This document shows, in pieces, positions 35,665 through 44,072 of a stretch of 64,000 nucleotides of DNA. How positions within the stretch are numbered: the first letter of the stretch is position 1; each line of letters starts with the position of its first letter. The DNA comes from Hyphomicrobiaceae bacterium. GTDB lineage: Bacteria > Pseudomonadota > Alphaproteobacteria > Rhizobiales > Hyphomicrobiaceae. The stretch spans positions 124,001 through 188,000 of the forward strand of contig WBUN01000001.1 of the NCBI GenBank assembly GCA_008933705.1, read 5' to 3'. The notes beneath the pieces were generated by a model. It did not search any database, was not told the origin of the DNA, and was given only the letters and a program-made list of their open reading frames with translations. Made by a program: the position numbers and the translations under genes.

Positions 35665-36330
35665 ATGTACCAACTCCGTGTTTGTATTGCGTTGCTCCTG
35701 GCAGCGCTGACCCTCTGGGGGTGCAGCCAGCAACCCCGCTTTGTCGCCAGGGACGAGCCCTGGCGCGCGGACGAGGAGCGTGCCTGCCTTGCTTCCGGCG
35801 CGGTGCGCGAGACGCACTTCATAGCGGCCCGCTCGGGTCTTGGCGGCCCCAGCGTATGCGGGGCGCTGCGCCCCTTCTCGGTATCCGCCACGGCGCAAGG
35901 ATGGGTGCAGCTGCGGCCGGCGGCGCTGCTGCGCTGCCCGATGGTTCCCGCCGTCGACCACTGGGTGCAGCGCGTGGTCATGCCCGCAGCGCGCTACCAC
36001 CTGGGCGTGCCTGTTGTCGAGCTGAAGGTGGCCGCCTCCTACTCCTGCCGCCCCATGAATCACGTCAACGGCGCGCGGCTTTCCGAGCATGGGCACGCCA
36101 ATGCGATCGACATCTCAGGCTTCGTGCTGGCGAACGGCCACACCATCACCGTCAAGACGGGCTGGTGGGGCGCTTTTGCCGAGCGCAACTTCCTGCGCTC
36201 GGTGCACCAGGGCGCCTGCGACGTGTTCACCACGGTTCTCGGCCCCAACTACGACGCCAATCACCGCGACCATTTCCATCTCGACCTCGCCCGCCACGGC
36301 CGCGACGGTACGAACCGCATCTGCAAGTAG
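35665..36330 (+). CDS. Extensin-family lipoprotein
   Basis: A 221-residue lipoprotein: the lipobox LTLWGC places the lipidated cysteine at residue 20. The extensin-like C-terminal domain has ASYSCRPMN, LSEHGHANAIDISGF and NRDHFHLDLA-type blocks (HRDHFHLD here). Their His and Asp residues resemble the zinc site of M15/LAS-type D-Ala-D-Ala peptidases, so a role in peptidoglycan processing is plausible. Cysteines suggest disulfides. It is monocistronic. Confidence 0.9.
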   Translation: MYQLRVCIALLLAALTLWGCSQQPRFVARDEPWRADEERACLASGAVRETHFIAARSGLGGPSVCGALRPFSVSATAQGWVQLRPAALLRCPMVPAVDHWVQRVVMPAARYHLGVPVVELKVAASYSCRPMNHVNGARLSEHGHANAIDISGFVLANGHTITVKTGWWGAFAERNFLRSVHQGACDVFTTVLGPNYDANHRDHFHLDLARHGRDGTNRICK

Positions 36331-36421
36331 GCTGGCGCGGCGCCCGCCACCCGATCGGGGGCATGGCGGCCATGCGCGGCCCCATATGGCGCTCGACAAA
36401 TGCCGCAGGCCCACTTAGCGG

Positions 36422-36494
36422 TAGTGTGATGATGGCGAAATTCGCAGGTGTTCGCGGCATGGTTGGGGCGAATTTCTCGATCTGAATCACACGA
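36422..36494. repeat. Palindromic element, diverged family A
   Basis: GTGTGAT (36424-36430) pairs with ATCACAC (36486-36492), and GAAATTCGC with GCGAATTTC inside. It begins TAGTGTGA, like the partner element at 12628. The family A palindrome at 36509 follows after a gap of about 16 bases. Together with it, this fills the 311-base gap before the MFS gene; nothing else is seen there. Confidence 0.75.
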
Positions 36495-36508
36495 GCAAGA
36501 CTACGAGC

Positions 36509-36581
36509 CTGGTGTCCCGATTCCGAAGTTCGCTCCCGACGCCAGCAGCGAACCTCGGCGAACTTCGGAATCGGTACACCG
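36509..36581. repeat. Palindromic element, family A
   Basis: CTGGTGTCCCGATTCCGAAG plus TTCGC pairs with GCGAACTTCGGAATCGGTACACC. Its left arm differs from that of the element at 12540 at only a few positions. It is the second half of a doublet with 36422. Confidence 0.85.
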
Positions 36582-36641
36582 GGCAGCCCCGCAATCGATG
36601 CGCCCACGATTGGTCTGCGATAGTTCCCCCGCGACACCGCC

Positions 36642-37856
36642 ATGAACTCAGCCACCGCGACCCAAGCCGGCGAGACCCCGACGCGGGCGATAGCGCTGCT
36701 CGCGCTTGCATCGTTCGTCAGCGCGGCCAACCTGCGCATCTGCGATCCGCTGCTGCCGCAGATCGCCGGCGAGCTCGGCATCACGGTCGGCAGCGCGGCG
36801 GCGGTGGTCACCGGCTTTGCCGTCGCCTACGGCCTGGCGCAGATCGTGGTCGGGCCGCTCGGGGATGCGCGCGGCAAGCTCGTGATGGTGGTGCTGGGCT
36901 CGCTGTGGGCCGGCGTCGCCACCATGTTCTGCGCGGCCATGCCGAGCCTGGAGCCTATCGTGCTCTTCCGCTTCCTCGGCGGTGCGGGCGCCGCCGCGGT
37001 CATTCCGCTGGCGATGGCCTGGATCGGCGACGTCATCGCCTACGAGCGCCGCCAGCCGGTGCTGGCGCGCTTCCTGTCCGGGCAGATCCTCGGCATCGTC
37101 TTCGGCCAGGCGGCGGGCGGCGTGCTCGGCGAGCTGATCGGCTGGCGCTGGACCATGGTGCTGCTGGGCGTCGGCCATTTCGGCGCCGGCCTTCTGCTGC
37201 TGGCCGAGATGCGCCGCGTTCCGGCCGGACGCTCCGCCGCGGGTCGCGCGCGCTGGCGGCAGGCGGCCGCCTCCGCCTACGGCCTGCTGCAGCGGCCGTG
37301 GGTGCGCGTCGTCGTCGCCAGCGTGTTCGTGGAAGGCCTCGCCATGTTCGGCGCCTTCGCCTACGTCGGCGCCGAGCTGCACCAGCGCTTCGGCATCGGC
37401 CTCGGCCTCGTCGGCGCAGTGCTCGGCGCCTACGGGGCGGGCGCGCTCCTCTATGTGCTGCTGGCCGGCACGCTGGTTGCGCGCCTGGGCCAGCCGGGCC
37501 TTGCCGCCTGGGGATCGGTGCTGGTCGCCGTCGGCTATGTGGCGCTCGTCTTCGTGCCTTGGCTCTGGCTGCTGCCGCCGGCGATCGCGCTGAAGGGCCT
37601 CGGCTTCTACATGCTGCACAACACGCTGCAGACCAACGCCACGCAGATGGCCCCCGAAGCGCGCGGGCTCGCCGTCTCGCTGTTCGCCTTCGGGCTGTTC
37701 ACGGGCCAGTCGGTCGGCGTTGCGCTGGCTGCGCCGATCATGGACCGCTACGGTGCCCGGCCTGTCTTCCTGGTCGCGGCCGCAACGATCCTTGCCGTCG
37801 CCTTCTGGTTTCGCAGGCAACTCCTGCGCCGCGCCATCGCCGCCGGCGGTGCCTGA
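36642..37856 (+). CDS. MFS transporter
   Basis: A 404-residue membrane protein with twelve predicted helices in two halves. GPLGDARGKLVMVVLGSL is the motif-A loop between helices 2 and 3 and RFLGGAGAAAVIPLAMAWIGD the motif-C-like antiporter helix. This pattern fits drug or metabolite efflux pumps driven by protons. A TetR-type regulator is encoded 58 bases downstream on the same strand, which supports inducible efflux. The substrate is unknown. Confidence 0.93.
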   Translation: MNSATATQAGETPTRAIALLALASFVSAANLRICDPLLPQIAGELGITVGSAAAVVTGFAVAYGLAQIVVGPLGDARGKLVMVVLGSLWAGVATMFCAAMPSLEPIVLFRFLGGAGAAAVIPLAMAWIGDVIAYERRQPVLARFLSGQILGIVFGQAAGGVLGELIGWRWTMVLLGVGHFGAGLLLLAEMRRVPAGRSAAGRARWRQAAASAYGLLQRPWVRVVVASVFVEGLAMFGAFAYVGAELHQRFGIGLGLVGAVLGAYGAGALLYVLLAGTLVARLGQPGLAAWGSVLVAVGYVALVFVPWLWLLPPAIALKGLGFYMLHNTLQTNATQMAPEARGLAVSLFAFGLFTGQSVGVALAAPIMDRYGARPVFLVAAATILAVAFWFRRQLLRRAIAAGGA

Positions 37857-37914
37857 CACGCGGCAGGGTGGCCCCGATGATGTGCCGTTCACCGGTTTGC
37901 GCTAGAACCCACCC

Positions 37915-38568
37915 ATGAGCTGGTCCGGGCACGGGCGCGGTGGGCGCCGCGGCTATCATCACGGCAACCTGCGCGAGGCGCTGATCAGCGCCGCGCTGGA
38001 GCTGATTGCGCGCAAGGGTCCCGCCGGCTTCACTTTCGCCGAGGCGGCCCGCCAGGCGGGCGTCAGCGCTGCCGCTCCCTACCGCCACTTCCGCGACCGC
38101 GATGCCCTGATGGCGGACGTGGCTCAGCGCGGCTTTGCCCGCTTCGAGGCGCGGCTGGCCGCCGCGTGGGACGAGGGGCGGCCGGCGCCGCTTCCCGCGC
38201 TCGAGCGCATGGGGCGGGCGTATCTGGGTTTTGCCCGCGAGGAGCCCGCCTATTTCTCGGCCATGTTCGAATCGGGCCTGCCGCTGGCCGAGCACAAGGA
38301 GGTGCACGAGGCGGGCGACCGCGCCTTCGGCGTGTTGCGGGGCGCCTGCGAGGCCATGGTCGCCGCGCTGCCCCCTGGCGCCAAGCGTCCGCCGGCGCTG
38401 ATGGTGGCGCTGCACATCTGGTCGCTGTCGCACGGCATCGCCAGCCTGTTCGCACGCGGCGATGCGGCGCGCCGCTCCCTGCCGATGGAGCCCGAGGAGC
38501 TGCTCGAGGCCGCCACCCTCATCTACCTGCAGGGCCTCGGCATCGCGGGCCCGGCAACCGGCCGCTGA
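37915..38568 (+). CDS. TetR/AcrR-family transcriptional regulator
   Basis: A 217-residue regulator. Residues 16-65 are the TetR helix-turn-helix (EALISAALELIARKGPAGFTFAEAARQAGVSAAAPYRHFRDRDALM). The C-terminal half carries the ALMVALHIWSLSHGIASLFARGD type of ligand-binding (WHG-like) domain. The N-terminus is unusually Gly/Arg/His-rich (GRGGRRGYHHGN), which is common in this subgroup. It follows the MFS gene and probably controls it. The ligand is unknown. Confidence 0.92.
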   Translation: MSWSGHGRGGRRGYHHGNLREALISAALELIARKGPAGFTFAEAARQAGVSAAAPYRHFRDRDALMADVAQRGFARFEARLAAAWDEGRPAPLPALERMGRAYLGFAREEPAYFSAMFESGLPLAEHKEVHEAGDRAFGVLRGACEAMVAALPPGAKRPPALMVALHIWSLSHGIASLFARGDAARRSLPMEPEELLEAATLIYLQGLGIAGPATGR

Positions 38569-38691
38569 GGCGGCAGGCCGGTGGGTCATTTCTCTTCATC
38601 CGCCCGTGCCACCGCCGCGAAGTCGGGCATTGCGTGTGCTTGGATCGGCAGTGTGCGCCCGCCATCGTCACCCCAGCAGGCGGACCCAGGT

Positions 38692-38828
38692 CACCGGGCC
38701 GCGCGGGCCACATCCGCCGCAGATCACGCCCGCGGCTACGCGCGGCATTTCAGCGGCCCGCGCACCTGCGTTGCGAAGTGCCCTGGGTTCCCGCCTGCGC
38801 GGGCATGACGTCAGGTAGGATGGGCCGC
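38692..38828. repeat. Dispersed repeat, copy 1
   Basis: Begins caccgggccgcgcgg, contains ccgccgcagatcacgcccgc, gcggcatttcagcgg and gcctgcgcgggcatgacgtc, and ends taggatgggccgc. It is nearly identical to copy 3 over its whole length and to copy 2 over 120 bases. Confidence 0.85.
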
Positions 38829-38902
38829 TCGAACACGCGCACCGGCGTCACTCCCGCGTCGTGTTGAAGACGCGCCTCCGGCACGAAGGCGGGGGCCCAG
38901 GT

Positions 38903-39023
38903 CCCCGGGCCGCACGGCCATATCCGCCGCAGATCACGCCCGCGGCAACGCGCGGCATTTCAGCGGCGCGCACACCGCTGTTACGAAGTGCCCTGGTTGC
39001 CGGCCTGCGCGGGCATGACGTCA
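38903..39023. repeat. Dispersed repeat, copy 2
   Basis: Same order of blocks as copy 1 but more diverged in the middle (cgcacaccgctgttacgaag) and lacking the right end taggatgggccgc. Confidence 0.85.
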
Positions 39024-39151
39024 CGCGAGGTGCCCCTTCCGGCTGGAACGGTCCTCCGTGGTGAGCCTGTCGAACCACGGCCGGCGTGGCCGCCCTTCGA
39101 CAAGCTCAGGGCGGAGCGGGGCGTGCGACGATTCTCCGTGGCAACCAGGTT

Positions 39152-39287
39152 CACCGGGCCGCACGGCCATATCCGCCGCAGATCACGCCCGCGGCTACGC
39201 GCGGCATTTCAGCGGCCCGCGCACCTGCGTTGGGAAGTGCCCTGGCTGCCCGCCTGCGCGGGCATGACGTCAGGTAGGATGGGCCGC
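39152..39287. repeat. Dispersed repeat, copy 3
   Basis: Matches copy 1 from caccgggccgc to aggatgggccgc with few changes, and copy 2 at its left end (gcacggccatatccgccgc), so it looks like an intermediate between the two. Confidence 0.85.
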
Positions 39288-39568
39288 GCGTTCCACCACT
39301 CTGCAGTCCGCCGCGTTGCACAGGGCGGGCATCGCGCGCGGCGTGGGATAGCGCCGAAGGCGCTCGAAATTTCCGTTTGAACTCAAATGGCAAGGCCTCC
39401 AGGTCTCACGGCGGCGCTTGGCACGCCGGCCCCGCGCGATTATTTTTGGACAGATGCGGGCCAGATGTTGTAAGGGTCTGCCGCGCGCGGGCCGCTTGAG
39501 CCCGCCGGCCGCGGTTGCGGCCGACGCCCGTCGGGCCCCAAGGGATCCCGTATCGTGGCATGTGATGG

Positions 39569-39645
39569 GCCGCCTTAGCTCAGCTGGTTAGAGCGCTAGA
39601 TTGTGGATCTAGAGGTCCCCCGTTCGATCCGGGGAGGCGGTACCA
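39569..39645 (+). tRNA. tRNA-His (anticodon GTG), alphaproteobacterial form
   Basis: The anticodon stem CTAGA/TCTAG surrounds TTGTGGA. The acceptor stem GCCGCCT pairs with AGGCGGT, giving a G1:U72 pair, and the discriminator is A73 before an encoded CCA. Most bacteria have an extra G-1 opposite C73. Its absence is a known trait of a large alphaproteobacterial clade, which uses a matching histidyl-tRNA synthetase. Confidence 0.95.
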
Positions 39646-39933
39646 ATCAAATCGAGGGTTCCGGCGAATTGAGCCGGGTGCGGACGATCGCGGGCAAGCC
39701 CAGATAATGGGCGAGCTCCGCCAGACCGCTCGAAAAGCGCGGCGCCTACAACCCATCGGTGATCTCCTGCCGCGCCCTTCACGGATGGGGAGGGGGCATC
39801 AAGGTGGCCGGAGCGGCGATTGTTGCCGTGCCGCCCGATCAGATCCGCGAGATCGCGTCGCAGCCGTGCGCATTGGCATACCGGTTCGCCACGAGTAAGA
39901 ATCCTGCCTCGTGACGGGAAGCCCGGACCAAGC

Positions 39934-40695
39934 ATGACCTATGTCCTTGCCACTCTTGCCGGAGCCATCGGTGCGGCGCTCGGGTGGGCTGCGGCCGCGG
40001 CGCTTGCCCTTCTGATCGGAACCTTTGTCGGCGCGTCGAACTTCGAGGGCGCGCTGGGCATGTTTGCCGTCTGGGCCATCGGACCTGCCGGCGGGCTCAT
40101 CGGGCTCGTGGCGGGGGGCTGGCTCGTCCTGCGAAAGCGGGGGCACCGAAGCTTCTCTGCCGTCGCGCTCAGAATTCCACTTATCGTGGCGGCAGTCGCC
40201 GCGATCGGTGCCGGTGTCCTGTGGTATCTCTACGAGACGCGCCCGAACCTGGGCACTTCGTCGAGCGGAACGCCAAGGCTCGATTTCGAAATCCGCCTGC
40301 CGCCGGGCATCGCGCCTACCGGTCAGCCGAGCGCCATCCGGATCGAGCTCAACACCGAGCGCAACCGCATGCCGGGCCAGGTCTTTGACAAGGGCTTTCG
40401 GCAGGATGGCGACCGCATGATCATGGCCGGCGCCGTCGAACTCCACTATCGCTCGAGCTGGCGGCTGCTGGAGGTGACCATGGCTCCGGGCGAACCGGCG
40501 CGGATTTTCGACCTGAAGCTGCCGTCGCGGCCGCGGCACATGAAACACTTCGGACCGTGGCGGCGCGTCGATTTCATCGCCGCCGGGAGCGAGCAGCCGC
40601 GCCCGGCCCCTGCTTCCGAGGGTTTCGAAATCCGGACCCGCGTGGTCTACCGCGACGTCGAGCTTGTCAAGGAAAACGCCGGCGAGAAGCGCTGA
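39934..40695 (+). CDS. Conserved membrane protein of unknown function
   Basis: A 253-residue protein. Three hydrophobic helices occupy residues 1-90 (VLATLAGAIGAALGWAAAAALALLIG, GMFAVWAIGPAGGLIGLVAGGWLVL, IPLIVAAVAAIGAGVLWYLYE). The remaining 160 residues form a probably periplasmic beta-rich domain starting LDFEIRLPPG, with repeated Pro/Arg segments. I do not recognise a named family, though the layout recalls hypothetical proteins of Hyphomicrobiales. ATG 39934 is the first before the hydrophobic start. The 288 bases between tRNA-His and this gene hold no clear gene. Confidence 0.78.
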   Translation: MTYVLATLAGAIGAALGWAAAAALALLIGTFVGASNFEGALGMFAVWAIGPAGGLIGLVAGGWLVLRKRGHRSFSAVALRIPLIVAAVAAIGAGVLWYLYETRPNLGTSSSGTPRLDFEIRLPPGIAPTGQPSAIRIELNTERNRMPGQVFDKGFRQDGDRMIMAGAVELHYRSSWRLLEVTMAPGEPARIFDLKLPSRPRHMKHFGPWRRVDFIAAGSEQPRPAPASEGFEIRTRVVYRDVELVKENAGEKR

Positions 40696-40794
40696 TGTCC
40701 GTGCCGAGCCGCACCGACACCGGCCGTTCCGGCGCGGCAACCATCAGGGTGGACTTGGACACGGCAAGGCCGGTGGCCTTGCATGCGCGCCCCC

Positions 40795-41079
40795 TCACCG
40801 CCACGCCCCGCTGCAGATGTCGTCGACCGTCTTCTTGCTGGCCAGCGACTGCGAGCCGACGGGTGTCACGCCGTTCTGGTAGTCGACGTGCCGCTGGCCG
40901 CACCAGGCTCGAAGGTCGGCTTTGAGCCGCTCCTCCTCGGTCAGCGGCGTTGCTTTCGGCGCGATCTGCGCGACCTTCACCTTCGGCTTGGGGCCGCGCA
41001 CCGTCCGCGTCGTCTCGATGCATCCGCCCAACGCAACGGCCGCCGACAAGAGCAAAATGGTCCCTGCAATGTGCTTCAT
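40795..41079 (-). CDS. Small lipoprotein of unknown function
   Basis: A 94-residue lipoprotein with lipobox ALGGC (lipidated Cys19). The mature part has a Lys-rich linker (PKPKVKVAQIAPKATPLTEEE) and a short C-terminal domain with two cysteines (AWCGQ, DDICSG). It is unlike the four-cysteine secreted family at 12-14 kb. Two tandem palindromes lie upstream of its start. No function can be assigned. Confidence 0.75.
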   Translation of the reverse strand: MKHIAGTILLLSAAVALGGCIETTRTVRGPKPKVKVAQIAPKATPLTEEERLKADLRAWCGQRHVDYQNGVTPVGSQSLASKKTVDDICSGAWR

Positions 41080-41098
41080 CGCAACGCCCCCGCATTCC

Positions 41099-41171
41099 AG
41101 AGCAGGATCGCTTCAGATTGAATCGCGCTGCCCCACGGGCAACGGTGCGGCTGAAGCGTCGATCCTGCTCT
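41099..41171. repeat. Palindromic element, family B
   Basis: AGAGCAGGATCGCTTCAG (41099-41116) pairs with CTGAAGCGTCGATCCTGCTCT (41151-41171). A similar element occurs at 45991. A second palindrome follows 12 bases later. Confidence 0.85.
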
Positions 41172-41183
41172 GCTTCCTCAGTG

Positions 41184-41247
41184 TGGAGCGAGATTCACGT
41201 TCTTGAATGGAAGCCGGCGGCTTCCATTCAAGAACGATCTCGCTCCA
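41184..41247. repeat. Long near-perfect palindrome
   Basis: TGGAGCGAGA and GTTCTTGAATGGAAGCCG on the left are mirrored by CGGCTTCCATTCAAGAAC and TCTCGCTCCA on the right, with only a few unpaired bases. The 64-base hairpin has almost no loop. It forms a doublet with 41099. Confidence 0.9.
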
Positions 41248-41543
41248 GTCTTTCCGAGCTGCCTATCTGATTTGCTCCCCGGTGTCTCTGGCGATGAGCA
41301 GGCAGCGCACTGCATCGTCTTCGCGCGGGACGCCCCCGGCTCTCTGCTGCGCTCCGGCCGGGATGACAGCCGAGGCAACGCACGCTCCTTGTCACCCGGG
41401 AATTTCGCGCCAGCGAAATCTCCGGGACCCAGGGGCGGCAAGGCACACACGTCGATGGGATGATGGGGAGTAGCTTCAGCGCTCCCTTTCCATTCTGCGC
41501 CGCCCGATCCGATTGCGCGATTCGCGGCTTTCCCGGAATGGCA

Positions 41544-42200
41544 TCACGCACCTTGCCCCGGCGTGCCTTCCGCCACCGGCTCGAATCGGCCCGTGCCGGG
41601 GTCGCGCAGCAGCAGGCGGCCGCTGGCGACGCCGAAATAGGCGCCGTGCAGCTCGAGCTTGCCGCGCTCGACCAGGATGCGCACGCAGGGGAAGCTCATC
41701 AGGTTCCTGAGGCTCAGCTCCACCGAGGCGAACTCGAGCCGGCGCAGATAGGCGTCGCCGTCGTCCTTGTTGCGCGGGCCCAGGCCCTCGGCGGCCGGCG
41801 CGATCTGCGACATCCAGCGGCCGATGAAATCGCCGGGCGACAGCGGCTCCTGCTCGTCGGCAAACGCGCGGATGCCGCCGCAGAAGGCGTGGCCGAGGAC
41901 GACGATATGTTTCACGTGCAGCGCCTGCACGCCGAACTCGAGCGCCGCGCTGGTGCCGTGCTGGGAATCGCGATGGGGCTCGTAGCGCGGCACCAGATTG
42001 GCGACGTTGCGCACCACCAGAAGCTCGCCGGGCGCGGCATCGAAGATCACCTCGGGCGACACGCGCGAGTCGACGCAGCCGATCACCATGGTCTCGGGGC
42101 GCTGCCCCTTCTCGGCCAGCACCTCGTAGCGCGAGCGTTCGCTGGCAAAGCGGCCGCCGAGGAAGGCGCGATAGCCGTCTCTGAGGCGTTCGGGAAACAT
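41544..42200 (-). CDS. Beta-class carbonic anhydrase
   Basis: A 218-residue zinc enzyme that interconverts CO2 and bicarbonate. Zinc ligands Cys42 and His104/Cys107 and the Asp44-Arg46 dyad are present in CVDSRVS and LGHAFCGG; RNVANLVP is the conserved strand. The length fits cytoplasmic beta enzymes. The start at 42200 (MFPERLRDGYRAF) matches family N-termini; the frame is open to 42263. It is separated from the upstream ligase gene by 129 bases on the same strand. Confidence 0.96.
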   Translation of the reverse strand: MFPERLRDGYRAFLGGRFASERSRYEVLAEKGQRPETMVIGCVDSRVSPEVIFDAAPGELLVVRNVANLVPRYEPHRDSQHGTSAALEFGVQALHVKHIVVLGHAFCGGIRAFADEQEPLSPGDFIGRWMSQIAPAAEGLGPRNKDDGDAYLRRLEFASVELSLRNLMSFPCVRILVERGKLELHGAYFGVASGRLLLRDPGTGRFEPVAEGTPGQGA

Positions 42201-42329
42201 GGGGGCACCTTCGGGTTGCCTGCGCCGTTGTTGCCGCCCTGGAGCGCTGCGGCACGGCGGCAATAGCAGAGTTGTGTTCCCCGCACCATCGCGCGCGATC
42301 CCGGCGCCGCCCGGGCGGCCGGGTCCGGC

Positions 42330-43952
42330 TCAGGCGCGCTTCTTCAGATGCCGAAGGTCGCAGATGCCGGGCAGCTCGCGCGGGTCCACGCCCGGCGGGT
42401 AGATGCTGTGCTTCTGGATCTTCTGCGTTCCCGTGGTCGGCAGGCTGTCGACCACGTGCAGCCAACCCGGCGCCTTGTAGTAGGAGAGGCGCTCGTGGCA
42501 GTAGCGGAAGATCGATTGGGCGGCCTCCTGCGCCGGCATGGGGCGCTTGAGGACGACGCAGGCCAGCACCTCCTCCTCACGCACCTCGTCCTTCACCGCC
42601 ATGACGGCGGCCTGCTTCACGTCGGGATGGGTGAGCAGCAGCGCCTCGATCTCGGCGGCGGCGATGTTCTCGCCGGACCGGCGGATGATGTTCTTCTTGC
42701 GGTCGACGAAATGCAGCCGGCCGTCGCCGCCGCGCCAGACGATATCGCCGGTGTGGAACCAGCCGCCTTTCCAGGCCGCCTCGGTGGCCTCCTCGTCCTT
42801 GAGGTAGCCCGAGAAGAAGCCCCGCCGCGGCGTGGCCGACGAATGGCGGATCACCATCTCGCCCGGCTGGCCGTCGGCGACGTCGGCGTCGCCATCGTCG
42901 ACCACGCGCACCTCCACGCCCTCCACCGCACGCCCGAACGAGCGGGTGCCGACCTCGCGGGCAGGCTCGTTGTCGAGCAGGATGCGCACCATCTCGGTCA
43001 TGCCCCACACCTCGATCAGCGGGATGCCGAAGCGCTCCTCGAATACCTTGTGCAGTTGCGGCTCGACGCCGGCACCGATGCCGAAGCGCACGCCGTGGCT
43101 GCGGTCGGCCTCGCTTTGCTGCTGGCTCAGCAGCAGCGGCACGATCACGCCGAGGTAGTGCACGACGGTCGCGCGCGTGGCGGTCACCTCGCTCCACCAG
43201 CGCTGCGGGCTGAAGCGATCCGTCTGGATCTGGCAGTTGCCCGTCAGCACGGCGCCCATGATCGACAGCACGCCGGCGTTGACGTGATAGAGCGGCAGCG
43301 GATTGTAGATGCGCTCGGCGTCCGGCCGGATCTCGGCGAGCCCGCCGAGATCGGCGTACCATTGGCCCGACGCCACCTCGTAGCCGTTGGAGAGGACGCA
43401 GCCCTTCGGCCGTCCGGTGGTGCCCGAGGTGTAGAGAATGCTGGAGGGCGTGCCGGGCTCGGGCAGCGCCGCAGCCGCGGGCCGGGCGGCGGCCGGCAGG
43501 GTCTCCGCGAGATGCTCGGCGAGCGCGACCGGCGGCCTGTGCGTGCTGCGGTCCAGCGCCTTGGTCATCTGCTCTTGGCGCGAAGCGACCGTCACCACCA
43601 GTTCCGGCCGGCAGTGCTCGAGCACAAAGGCAATCTCGGCCGCGCGGTAGTCGGGGTTGATCGGCACGCAGCAGGCGCCGGCGGTGTTCATGGCGAGCTT
43701 GTGCAGGACGTGCTCCGGGCGGTTCTCCAGCAGCGTCGCCACATGATGCCCTGGGCCATAGCCCTTGGCGCGGTAAAGTGCGCAAAGCTTCTCCACCAGT
43801 GCGCCGGCCTCGCGGTAGGAGATCTCCACGCCAGCCTGCGCGTAGTCCCGCGCCTCGTTGGCAGGGACGGCCAGGAAGGGCCGGTCGCCGTGGCGCCCGA
43901 CTGCCGCCGCAAACACGGCACCGATCGTCGTTCCATCGCGAATCTCGGCCAC
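42330..43952 (-). CDS. AMP-binding acyl-CoA ligase (CaiC-like)
   Basis: A 540-residue adenylate-forming ligase. P-loop ILYTSGTTGRPKGCVLSN, A5 motif WGMTEM, A7-A8 GWFHTGDIVWRGGDGRLHFVDRKKNIIRRSGENIAAAEIE and the catalytic Lys region TGTQKIQKHSIYPPG are intact. The sequence is closest in style to crotonobetaine/carnitine-CoA ligase-like enzymes. GTG 43952 is chosen because GGGAGGGG lies directly upstream; the frame extends to 44033. The acid substrate is unknown. The enolase-superfamily gene ends 120 bases upstream on the same strand. Confidence 0.92.
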   Translation of the reverse strand: MAEIRDGTTIGAVFAAAVGRHGDRPFLAVPANEARDYAQAGVEISYREAGALVEKLCALYRAKGYGPGHHVATLLENRPEHVLHKLAMNTAGACCVPINPDYRAAEIAFVLEHCRPELVVTVASRQEQMTKALDRSTHRPPVALAEHLAETLPAAARPAAAALPEPGTPSSILYTSGTTGRPKGCVLSNGYEVASGQWYADLGGLAEIRPDAERIYNPLPLYHVNAGVLSIMGAVLTGNCQIQTDRFSPQRWWSEVTATRATVVHYLGVIVPLLLSQQQSEADRSHGVRFGIGAGVEPQLHKVFEERFGIPLIEVWGMTEMVRILLDNEPAREVGTRSFGRAVEGVEVRVVDDGDADVADGQPGEMVIRHSSATPRRGFFSGYLKDEEATEAAWKGGWFHTGDIVWRGGDGRLHFVDRKKNIIRRSGENIAAAEIEALLLTHPDVKQAAVMAVKDEVREEEVLACVVLKRPMPAQEAAQSIFRYCHERLSYYKAPGWLHVVDSLPTTGTQKIQKHSIYPPGVDPRELPGICDLRHLKKRA

Positions 43953-44072
43953 GGCACCCCTCCCTTGCGAAAGCAACCGGTCGTCTTGGGCGCCGGTGCG
44001 GATCTGCGCCGCCGCCGGCCGCATCATGCCCAAGATGGGGTCTCGCTGGGAAGCCTTGGAAAGAGCACCCCT

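Larger units (their letters stand above)
38569..39568. other. Gene-free repeat block before tRNA-His
   Basis: One kilobase without a credible gene. It holds three copies of a 120-137-base repeat, and between copies 2 and 3 an inverted pair TGAGCCTGTCGAA (39062-39074) and TTCGACAAGCTCA (39096-39108). The last 250 bases, up to the tRNA, are plain GC-rich DNA. No transposase remnant or integrase was recognised. Confidence 0.7.
41080..41543. other. Intergenic region with two palindromes
   Basis: No gene is supported. It contains the palindromes at 41099 and 41184 and a weaker inverted pair near 41396-41435 (CCCGGGAATTTCGC and GCGAAATCTCCGGG). The right end runs up to the stop of the carbonic anhydrase gene. 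Confidence 0.6.

Noticed and set aside
38692-39287. CRISPR array in the repeat block.
   Set aside because: There are only three repeats, each longer than 120 bases and diverged, with unequal spacers over 80 bases and no cas genes.
39655-39903. A possible protein fragment after tRNA-His (IKVAGAAIVAVPP reading frame).
   Set aside because: No start, no recognised domain and competing frames; a pseudogene cannot be supported without a homologue.
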